Shown: in pieces, positions 15,650 through 22,518 of the stretch
How the letters are laid out: each line of letters opens with the position of its first letter
Numbering within the stretch: position 1 is the stretch's first letter
Assembly (NCBI RefSeq): GCF_002000365.1
Contig: NZ_MVBK01000010.1
Location: forward strand, 6,773 to 42,432
Direction of reading: 5' to 3'
DNA from: Thioalkalivibrio denitrificans
GTDB taxonomy: Bacteria; Pseudomonadota; Gammaproteobacteria; Ectothiorhodospirales; Ectothiorhodospiraceae
Length of the DNA: 35,660 nucleotides
The notes under the pieces: model-generated
Database searches by the model: none
Told to the model about the DNA's origin: nothing
Seen by the model: the letters and a program-made list of their open reading frames with translations, nothing else
Made by a program: the position numbers and the translations under genes

Positions 15650-18600
15650 TCAGGCGTCCTTGGCGTCCTCATCGCCATGGGCCTGTTCCGGCATCGCTTC
15701 GTCGGCCCAGGTGCCGCGTCGGCACAGCACGCCCATGGTGCAATAACGACACGCCGCCTCGTCCCCCCAGGCCGGCATGGGATGGCCGGAGCGCAACCGA
15801 TTCACCATGTCCAGCAGCCGCTCGCCCACCGCGTCACGGAGTTGCTCCAGGGTCTCGCCTTCCAGACTGGCGCCCGAAGCCACCTTGTCGCGGTCAAGAT
15901 GCAGATATTCGACCCGAGCGGTTTCCGGCAGCAGCATGGCGTAGGTGGGCAGCTGCACGGCCTCGCCCTCATCCACCTCCACCTGGCGGGGCGGCGTGCC
16001 GGTCTTGTAGTCGATCACGGCGGCGCCTGCCGGGCCGCGATCCACGCGATCCAGCCGGCCTTTCAGGACCAGGGCATCCCGGAAGGGCTGCTGCAACTGC
16101 GCTTCCGTGGCATCCACCCGCCACTCGGCCGCCCGGGCGATGGCCCAGTCGAGATAGGCCGGAATCAGGGCGCGCCAGCGGGCCAGCCAGCCCCGGTGCA
16201 TGAAGTTGTCCTCCAGGTCGCGACGAAACACCGCCGCGCTGATCTCCTCCAGCAAGGCCTCGGCCACGGGACGCGTGCCCTCATCCAGTGGACCCCGCCA
16301 CGGACCGGGCAGCCACGCAACGCCGCCGTGAAAGGCCTGCAGGCACAGGTGCACCCGCTCACCGTACTCCGCCTTACTGAGGGCTTCGGCCAGTTCCTCC
16401 GGGGGCGCAAGGCCCAGTCCCCGGGCGGCATAGAAACGGTACGGGCAGTCGATCAGATCCTGGTGGGCACTGGCGGAGAGCTTCGCGGGCAGGCGGGCAG
16501 GAGGGAATGGCGGTGCCGGTCGGCGGGGCGGGGGTGGCAGCGGCCGGTCATCCGGACTCGTCACCCGGGCTTCGTCGCGGTTCAGCCAGTCGGCGAGGGT
16601 GTCGTCGTGCAGGGATCGGGCCCAGGCCAGTTCGTGGAAGGCGTTGATCAGCTCCACCCATGCTCCGGGGCGCTGGGGCCCTTGGTCACCTTCCCGCTGC
16701 CAGGTGATCAGTACACGGGGTGCCGCCTCCAGCAGGCGCCGGAACCGCCCCCATTGGCGCTGCACGCGATCATGCCAGGCCTCCAGCCCCAGGGCATGGC
16801 GCACACCGTCGTTGAACACGGGCCGCACCGGTTCGTGTCCGGGCAGGTGCGCCCGGTCCGCGGAGGCGATGATCAGTGCGTCGAACCGGGCCAGCCCGGT
16901 CTCCGCGAGGCTCAGCAACTGCACGGGCGCGGGCCGCGGATGCGCACGGAAGTGACGGGTTTCGAGCACGCGGCCGAGCCAGGTCCGAAACGCCCGCCAG
17001 TCCATGGTCAACGGGCGCCCGCCAAGGTCGGTCTCCATGGCGTCCAGTTCCTCCAGCAGGCGCTGGCCAGCGGGGTCGGCCTCAAATGCCGCGTGCATGC
17101 CCAGACGCTTCAGGCTCTCGCGCAGTGCCGGGAATATGCGTGCCGCATCTCCCTCGGGTGCGTTGACCAGCTCCTTCAGCGGTGCGGCCGCGTGTTCCAG
17201 GGCGTCCAGCAGGGCACTCACCGCGCGGGCACCCGAGTCTCCCGCCGGACCCAGCCGGGCGCTGCGCTGTTGCAGGTGAGTGCGCATGCGTTCCAGCCCT
17301 CGGGGGATGTTCTCGCGCAGCATCACGTCCTGCTCGAGTCGGTACACGGCGAACAGGTGTTCCTCCGCAGGGCGCTCCGGAAACACGAACGGGGACTTGA
17401 GCACATCCATGAGGGGCTGATACGCGAAGTCCTCCTCGATGGCCTCCAGCCAGCGCTCCAGTGCCGAGGCCGCGCGCGTGGTGGACAGCGCCCAGCCTCC
17501 TGGATCGTCTAGGTCCACGCCGGCCCGCTCCAGCAGGGCGCGCAGACGCCGGGCGAGACGCCGGTCATCGGTGATCACGCCGATGTGCCGGCAGCCTTCA
17601 ATCAACCATGAGCGGATGCGTGTATCCACGGCCGCAGCCTGGGCTTCGGCGTCCTCGGCGGCCAGCAGTGCGAGGCGGTCGACGGCGGGACTTGACGGGT
17701 GGGAACTGGCGAATGCCAGGGCGCGCTCGCGAAGCGGTGGTCCGTCGGTGCGAAACACTTCGTCCAGGAAGGCTCCGAAGGGTGGATCCGGGAGTGCGGT
17801 GTCGGGGGATGTGTCCGGCAGTCCTGGCGGGGTCGGTGTCGGCACCAGCCACCGGGCGTGACCCCGCAGCGCAAGGCCGTTCAGCAGCGCCGCCTCCGCG
17901 GGCAGGACCTCGTCGTAACCGACCACGTAGATGGCATCGGATGCGAGACCATCCGGATCCAGCGCCGCCAGTGCGCGCAGGTAGCGGGCATCCGGGTCCT
18001 CGCGCCCCTCGGCGTGCTGCTGGCGCAGCCATGCGTGCCACAGTGTATGCACCATGCGCGCCTCGCGGCCCAGCGGCTCCAGCCCGCATATCTCGCCACC
18101 GTTCGTGGCGAGGGCGTCGAGGCGCCGCTGTGACGGGGCGCGCGGAGCGGAGGGCGGCGCAGGCGTAGCCGACACTACGTCAAGCCGGCCGGAGCGAGCA
18201 CGCCCCGTCACAGCGAGCGGATCGGCGGCCGCAGTAGAAGGGTGGTGAGATATGCGGGCTTGACAGGCTTCTGTTCCGGCCCCCAGTCCGTAGGCATCAC
18301 GCAGTTGTGCAACGAAGTCCTCGTACTCCGGCGGCGGTGAGGCGTTTCCCAGTGTGAGCTCGCGGAAGAGCTCCAGCAGCGTGTCAACCATTTGCCACGG
18401 GTCGCGGTCGCCGAACAGCTGCGGGTGTTCGCGAAGGGCCTCGAAGAGCATCAGCTCCCGGCCGTGTTCTCCGAGAACGGGCGTTTCCTCGGAGGCGCGT
18501 TCAAGCACCCACTGGCGCAGCGAGGTGATGCGCAGCCCCAGCAGGGCATCGAAGCCCCCCTCCCGGGCGTGGCTGAGGAGCAGCCGGCGCAGGCGGGCGT

Positions 18601-18748
18601 CGGCATGTGCGCGGGGGCGCAGGACGGTGACGTGGGTGAGGTCGGGCAGTCGCCTCGACTGGTCCTCGACGATGCGCCGGACCAGCCAGGCGAGTGGATC
18701 GGCGCCAGGGGCGGCACCCTGTACCCGGGCGTCCTGTCCCGGGCCCAT
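15650..18748 (-). CDS. AddB-like PD-(D/E)XK nuclease with Fe-S cluster motif and an in-frame repeat insert
   Basis: 1032 residues from ATG 18748, which sits just past the fdxA stop and suggests coupling; an in-frame ATG at 18793 would overlap fdxA. The C-terminal third carries GRLDRVD, VIDYKTG (~915) and the QLPTY helix typical of RecB-family nucleases. Four cysteines can ligate an Fe-S cluster: one in DCPYRFY (~767), then C1000, C1003 and C1009 in ACRYCTMGVLC. The N-terminal two thirds look like the degenerate helicase-like part of AddB; no intact Walker A was recognised. Residues ~163-222 are encoded by a 180-bp palindromic repeat (18081-18260); without it the protein would read TEACQ-EPLGREARM uninterrupted. 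The expected partner AddA is not in the window. Likely role: DNA end processing in recombinational repair. Confidence 0.85.
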   Translation of the reverse strand: MGPGQDARVQGAAPGADPLAWLVRRIVEDQSRRLPDLTHVTVLRPRAHADARLRRLLLSHAREGGFDALLGLRITSLRQWVLERASEETPVLGEHGRELMLFEALREHPQLFGDRDPWQMVDTLLELFRELTLGNASPPPEYEDFVAQLRDAYGLGAGTEACQARISHHPSTAAADPLAVTGRARSGRLDVVSATPAPPSAPRAPSQRRLDALATNGGEICGLEPLGREARMVHTLWHAWLRQQHAEGREDPDARYLRALAALDPDGLASDAIYVVGYDEVLPAEAALLNGLALRGHARWLVPTPTPPGLPDTSPDTALPDPPFGAFLDEVFRTDGPPLRERALAFASSHPSSPAVDRLALLAAEDAEAQAAAVDTRIRSWLIEGCRHIGVITDDRRLARRLRALLERAGVDLDDPGGWALSTTRAASALERWLEAIEEDFAYQPLMDVLKSPFVFPERPAEEHLFAVYRLEQDVMLRENIPRGLERMRTHLQQRSARLGPAGDSGARAVSALLDALEHAAAPLKELVNAPEGDAARIFPALRESLKRLGMHAAFEADPAGQRLLEELDAMETDLGGRPLTMDWRAFRTWLGRVLETRHFRAHPRPAPVQLLSLAETGLARFDALIIASADRAHLPGHEPVRPVFNDGVRHALGLEAWHDRVQRQWGRFRRLLEAAPRVLITWQREGDQGPQRPGAWVELINAFHELAWARSLHDDTLADWLNRDEARVTSPDDRPLPPPPRRPAPPFPPARLPAKLSASAHQDLIDCPYRFYAARGLGLAPPEELAEALSKAEYGERVHLCLQAFHGGVAWLPGPWRGPLDEGTRPVAEALLEEISAAVFRRDLEDNFMHRGWLARWRALIPAYLDWAIARAAEWRVDATEAQLQQPFRDALVLKGRLDRVDRGPAGAAVIDYKTGTPPRQVEVDEGEAVQLPTYAMLLPETARVEYLHLDRDKVASGASLEGETLEQLRDAVGERLLDMVNRLRSGHPMPAWGDEAACRYCTMGVLCRRGTWADEAMPEQAHGDEDAKDA
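18081..18260. repeat. 180-bp palindromic MITE-like repeat, copy B, inside the nuclease gene
   Basis: It begins AGCCCGCATATCTCGCCACC and ends GGTGGTGAGATATGCGGGCT, so the terminal inverted repeats differ at one base. Inner arms GCTGTGACGGGGCG (18127-18140) and CGCCCCGTCACAGC (18201-18214), and a centre CGTAG/CTACG (18164-18179), let the whole element fold back. Its length is a multiple of three and the frame read by the nuclease gene has no stop, so translation continues through it. The flanks (CC and TG) show no TA duplication. It is inverted relative to copy A. Confidence 0.9.
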
Positions 18749-18750
18749 GT

Positions 18751-19074
18751 TCAGCGTTCCAGGTACTTGAGTTTGTCCGGCTTGCCGTCCCATTCCTCAG
18801 CGTCGGGAGGTGCTTCCTTGCGGGTGGTGATCACCGGCCACTGCCGCGACAGCTCCGCGTTGAGCTCCAGGAACGCCTCCTGTCCCTCCGGGATGTCGTC
18901 CTCGGGAACGATGGCCTCCGCGGGGCATTCCGGTTCGCACAGGGTGCAGTCGATGCACTCCTCCGGGTCGATCACGAGGAAGTTGGGGCCCTCGTGGAAG
19001 CAGTCAACCGGACACACCTCGACGCAGTCGGTGTACTTGCACTTGATGCAGTTTTCGATGACGACGAATGTCAT
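18751..19074 (-). CDS. fdxA: Seven-iron ferredoxin FdxA
   Basis: 107 residues, like Azotobacter ferredoxin I, with nine cysteines offset by one: C9, C12, C17, C21, C25, C40, C43, C46 and C50. They appear as [17 protein letters not shown] and [12 protein letters not shown]. This set binds one 3Fe-4S and one 4Fe-4S cluster. The conserved acidic C-terminal extension (~55-107) is present. The start is ATG 19074 behind AAGGGAGA. The protein is a cytoplasmic electron carrier; fdxA is often found next to mutS in gammaproteobacteria, but here bcsA and bcsS lie between. A 22-bp palindrome (19089-19110) lies in its leader/promoter region. The nuclease gene follows after two bases. Confidence 0.95.
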   Translation of the reverse strand: MTFVVIENCIKCKYTDCVEVCPVDCFHEGPNFLVIDPEECIDCTLCEPECPAEAIVPEDDIPEGQEAFLELNAELSRQWPVITTRKEAPPDAEEWDGKPDKLKYLER

Positions 19075-19088
19075 GATGCGTCTCCCTT

Positions 19089-19110
19089 ATACACTTGCGA
19101 TGAAGTGTAT
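19089..19110. promoter_or_regulatory. Operator-like palindrome upstream of fdxA
   Basis: ATACACTT-GCGATG-AAGTGTAT is an exact 8-bp inverted repeat with a 6-bp spacer, 15-36 bp upstream of the fdxA start codon and just before its ribosome binding site. On the minus strand its end overlaps TATAAG, a possible -10. It could be a dimeric regulator site or a 5'-UTR hairpin; the regulator is unknown. Confidence 0.4.
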
Positions 19111-19277
19111 CGGTTCTGAAGTGGGAAGTGCGAGTTGGGAGGTGGGAAAAAGGGCTTCTGCACGCCGCCTGATTGTCGGTGGTCAATTCCCGGTGGCCCG
19201 AATGAAGCCAACCGCAACCCGGTGGGGACCGTTCGGCCGGGCACGGGCTGTCCGGACTTCGCGATGCTTTATCCGGA

Positions 19278-20006
19278 TCACCAGTGTCCCGTGAATTCCA
19301 CCCCGACGTATCCCCGCCGGCTCTCGTCCCGCTGCTCGCGGATGCCCGCCCGAATGCCCGCCTGAACAGTGGAGGATAACTGCAGGCCGGCGAGGAAGGC
19401 TCCGTACTGGACGGCCCGGTAGTCCGGGTCGCCCTGCAGGATCAGTTCCGGCCCTGCGCGCAGGCCCGGCCCCACGTCCATGCCCAGGCGGGCCCGGGTC
19501 CAGTAGCCTCGCTGGCCGAACACGTAGCTGCCCAGTAGCCCCAGTTCGGCGGATTCCGAGACGGGTTGGTTGTATTCCACCTGTGCCCGAAGACGCCATT
19601 GGGCGCCGCGCGCGGCGCTGTCGGGGTCGTCGGGGCTCAGGGTCGTGTCCCGATAGAGGATACCCATCGTGGTGGAGAGTTGGCCGGACCCGACGGGCGT
19701 GACATAGCCCAGGGCCGCCTCGGCGCCGAGTCCTTCGGCCTCGATACGCCGACCGTCGCTGTCGTAGCGGTAGGTCAGGTAATCCACCCAGTAGCGCTGG
19801 ATAAACCCTTCCCCCAAATGACCGCCGAACGCGGGCATCAGCAGGCCCGCGTAACTGTAGCTGCTGCCCGGGGCGAGTTCGGTGCCCGCCAGCCAGAGCC
19901 GTTCCTGGGCCGAGGCCGCGGAGGCCGCCAGCAACAGGGCCGTCAGGCAGCAGCGGAGACCGATTCGCGATGTCGCGGATCGGCGTCGGTTTGCACGTCT
20001 TGCCAT
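19278..20006 (-). CDS. bcsS: BcsS-like cellulose biosynthesis protein, probable outer-membrane barrel
   Basis: 242 residues. The start is ATG 20006 with GAGGA five bases upstream, which makes it overlap bcsA by 64 bp. An arginine-rich N-terminus and hydrophobic stretch (~17-33, ending ASAASAQ) form a signal peptide. The mature part alternates short amphipathic strands rich in Tyr/Gly and ends in VGVEFTGHW, with a terminal aromatic residue as in outer-membrane barrels. The overall pattern resembles the BcsS family found near bacterial cellulose synthase genes. Position directly after bcsA supports this. The precise role, perhaps export or anchoring of the polymer, is not established. Confidence 0.75.
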   Translation of the reverse strand: MARRANRRRSATSRIGLRCCLTALLLAASAASAQERLWLAGTELAPGSSYSYAGLLMPAFGGHLGEGFIQRYWVDYLTYRYDSDGRRIEAEGLGAEAALGYVTPVGSGQLSTTMGILYRDTTLSPDDPDSAARGAQWRLRAQVEYNQPVSESAELGLLGSYVFGQRGYWTRARLGMDVGPGLRAGPELILQGDPDYRAVQYGAFLAGLQLSSTVQAGIRAGIREQRDESRRGYVGVEFTGHW

Positions 20007-22294
20007 GTGTCCTCGAGATCGAGTTCTCTGACAGATGTCAGGTAAAGGGGGGCGACGGGACTGTCCAGGACCTCGCCAACGCCGGTTCTGGCGATGAAGC
20101 TGGCCTGGCGGGTGCGTGTGGTGAGCCGGCCGTGCAGCAGTGCGGCCTCCGGCAGTGGCTCGAAACTCAACAACTGATGGGGGTCATCCACGGATGCCGG
20201 CAGGGACAGCAGCCCCAGACTCTGGCCGGGCTGACCCTCCACCTCATAGGTGATGGCGTTCCAGTGTGCCTCGCCGGGCACTTTGCCGCGCCCGCGCCGG
20301 AACGGATCGGCCAGCCATTCCAGCGGGGTGCGGCTCTGTTCGCTCAGGCTGTGCAGATGCCACTGCAGGTCGGAGCCGTAGAGGAACAGCTTGAGCAGAT
20401 CGCGCTCGACCCGGGTCGGCCAGATGAACTCGCAGCCTACGGCGCGTGTGTAGCCTGACTCCACCCCTTCCCCAGGGATGCGTGACATCACCCGGGCATC
20501 GAGCGTGCGCTGACCCGAGGGCAGGGCGAGGTCCATGGTGACGACTTCACCCGGCTGGAGGGATTCGGTCATGGGGCCGTAGAGGCGGCATCCGGACGAG
20601 GAGATGTCGTCCACCGTCGCCAGCTGCCGCCCGCCCGCGAGATGAAGCCGCGCCGGCAGGGGGATGGGGAACCGGTACTCGCCGCGGCGCTGGTCGCCCC
20701 GGTTCAGGGTGAACAGCACCACCGACAGGGCCAGCGCCAGGTTCAGGCTCGCCCACATCACGTTGACCACAGCCGCCTCCACGGGAAGGTGGTTGTCAAT
20801 GGCCATGAAGAGTGCAAGACCCACGGGCAGGGCAATGGCGTTCAGCGCGAGGATGATGAACTGCGGAGTGAGAAAGCGATAGGTCTCGCGGGTACGGGAC
20901 AGGCCCTTGGGTGTCACCGCGAAGCGCAGGGCGCGCCGGAACAGGGCGAGCGTAGCCCAGGCAAAGGCGGCGAAACGGCTCATGTTGTACTGCTCGATCA
21001 GGACCGAGCGCCCGTAGCCGCGACCCAGTTCCTCGAACAGCCAGAAGGAGAGCACGTAGTAGGGGATGAAGCGCACGAAGAACTCCGCACCCAGCGCGGT
21101 GATGGGCATCACGCCGGTGAGCAGCACGATCACCGGGGCCACGTAGAAGATGGCCTTCTGCCAGCCGTCGAAGTAGGTGGACATGGAGGCGAAGTAATTG
21201 AGCCGCTGGGCGAGCGTCAGGCCGCGGGCAGTCAGCACGCCTTCCCTGCGCCAGACCTGCATGGCCCCCTGACCCCAGCGGATGCGCTGCTTGAGGAACG
21301 GCACCACGTTGGAGGGCGCCAGTCCGAAGGCCAGGGATTCCGGGTGATAAACGGAGCGGTAGCCCAGCTTGTGCAGGCGCAGGGAGGTGTGCAGGTCCTC
21401 CGTCACGGTTTCCGTGGCGAAGCCGCCGATGCGCTCCAGCGCGTCGCGCCGCACCACCGCGCAGCTTCCGCAGAAAAAGGCGGCATTCCAGGTGTCCTTG
21501 CCCCGCTGGATCACCCGAAAGAACAGGGACTGCTCGGTCCAGACGAAGCGCTTTCCGGGCTGGCGGCGGTGCTGGTAGGAGTCCAGGTTGAAGAAGTCCT
21601 GGGGGGTCTGTACGAAGGCCACCTTCTCGTCCTGCACGAAATAGCCCAGGGTGCGTTCCAGGAAGTGGCGCTGGGGCGCGTGGTCGGCGTCGAACACGGC
21701 GATGAAGTCCGCGTCCGTTTGGGCCAGGGCATGGTTCAGGTTGCCCGCCTTGGCGTGGGTGTTGTCGGCGCGCGCCAGGTAGTGGGCGCCCAGTTCCTCG
21801 GCCAGGGCCTTCATGGCCGGGCGGTTTCCGTCGTCCAGCAGCCAGGTCTCGTGGGGGTAGTCCATGTGCAGCGCGGCGATGAGCGTGTTGCGCACCAGGT
21901 CCTCGGACTCGTTGTAGGTGGGGATGAACACGGCCACCTTGAGCCCGTCCGGTACGGGCGGGCTGACCCGTCTGCGCAGACGCCAGGTCATGAAGATGTG
22001 CAGCAGGGTGGCGAGAAAGCCGAACAGCTCTGCCCCGTAAATCACGAGGGAGAAGGTCAGCGCGTCGGGATTCAGACTGCCCGCACGCCAGCTCAGGTAC
22101 CACAGGGCGACGCCGATGAAGATGAAGACCAGCAGCTTGCGGGCGGGATTCAGCTCCTCGTAATCGTGGGTTGGGGGCTTCGGATGTCTCACGGTGCGGG
22201 ATTGCCGGGCAAGGGTAGAGGCCGTGTTTGCGTTGGTATGCTTTGCCAGTCGCAAGAGTCGGCAGTCGCCCGCGTACTGCTGGGCGGTAGCCAC
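19943..22294 (-). CDS. bcsA: Cellulose synthase catalytic subunit (GT2 + PilZ)
   Basis: 783 residues from GTG 22294; a GTG at 22192 (VRHPKPPTH...) is an equally plausible start because no clear ribosome site precedes either. The family-2 glycosyltransferase motifs are intact: DDG 154-156, DAD 202-204, TED with catalytic D300, and QRIRW 336-340. Hydrophobic helices flank the catalytic loop (~53-70, 80-102, 380-400, 405-420, 475-500, 507-530). A PilZ domain follows with R537xxxR541 and D563xSxxG568, so synthesis should be switched on by cyclic-di-GMP. The protein would polymerise UDP-glucose across the inner membrane. No bcsB, bcsZ or bcsC is present nearby; only bcsS follows. Confidence 0.9.
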   Translation of the reverse strand: MATAQQYAGDCRLLRLAKHTNANTASTLARQSRTVRHPKPPTHDYEELNPARKLLVFIFIGVALWYLSWRAGSLNPDALTFSLVIYGAELFGFLATLLHIFMTWRLRRRVSPPVPDGLKVAVFIPTYNESEDLVRNTLIAALHMDYPHETWLLDDGNRPAMKALAEELGAHYLARADNTHAKAGNLNHALAQTDADFIAVFDADHAPQRHFLERTLGYFVQDEKVAFVQTPQDFFNLDSYQHRRQPGKRFVWTEQSLFFRVIQRGKDTWNAAFFCGSCAVVRRDALERIGGFATETVTEDLHTSLRLHKLGYRSVYHPESLAFGLAPSNVVPFLKQRIRWGQGAMQVWRREGVLTARGLTLAQRLNYFASMSTYFDGWQKAIFYVAPVIVLLTGVMPITALGAEFFVRFIPYYVLSFWLFEELGRGYGRSVLIEQYNMSRFAAFAWATLALFRRALRFAVTPKGLSRTRETYRFLTPQFIILALNAIALPVGLALFMAIDNHLPVEAAVVNVMWASLNLALALSVVLFTLNRGDQRRGEYRFPIPLPARLHLAGGRQLATVDDISSSGCRLYGPMTESLQPGEVVTMDLALPSGQRTLDARVMSRIPGEGVESGYTRAVGCEFIWPTRVERDLLKLFLYGSDLQWHLHSLSEQSRTPLEWLADPFRRGRGKVPGEAHWNAITYEVEGQPGQSLGLLSLPASVDDPHQLLSFEPLPEAALLHGRLTTRTRQASFIARTGVGEVLDSPVAPLYLTSVRELDLEDTWQDVQTDADPRHRESVSAAA

Positions 22295-22313
22295 TCATAC
22301 AGATGAGTTATAT

Positions 22314-22329
22314 TGTGAACTACATCACA
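22314..22329. promoter_or_regulatory. Perfect CRP/Vfr/Clp-type palindrome upstream of bcsA
   Basis: TGTGA-ACTACA-TCACA matches the CRP half-sites exactly, with the standard 6-bp spacer, and extends to TTGTGA...TCACAA. On the bcsA strand it is followed directly by TATAAC, a possible -10 box. The site lies 20 bp from the GTG at 22294 and about 120 bp from the alternative GTG at 22192. CRP-family proteins, including c-di-GMP-responsive ones, are known regulators of exopolysaccharide genes. Confidence 0.6.
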
Positions 22330-22421
22330 AAATGATGCAATGCGCCAAAACGGATGCCGATCAACGAAAACGACCGTTGGTCAGTGGCTTGGGGGTGGTT
22401 TGGGATGTGAGGGGTGAGGGG

Positions 22422-22518
22422 GAAGTGGGAAGGGTGAATTGGGAAGTGGGAAGTGAGGGGTGAGAAGGGAGAAGCGAGGGCCTTAGATTCCAACTTCCCA
22501 ATTCACCCTTCCCACTTC
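22422..22518. repeat. 26-bp inverted repeat spanning the mutS stop codon
   Basis: GAAGTGGGAAGGGTGAATTG and six further bases at 22422-22447 recur exactly inverted at 22493-22518. The right arm contains the last mutS codons (AAG TGG GAA GGG TGA). Related GGGAAGTGGGAAG strings fill the loop and also occur at about 19119-19153 upstream of fdxA. It may act as a transcript-end hairpin for mutS. Confidence 0.75.

Noticed and set aside
15677-17512. Plus-strand frame of 611 codons opposite the nuclease gene
   Set aside because: Antisense shadow with no recognisable motif. The same applies to 8962-10503, 20642-22306 and 22668-25199 opposite the GH65, bcsA and mutS genes.
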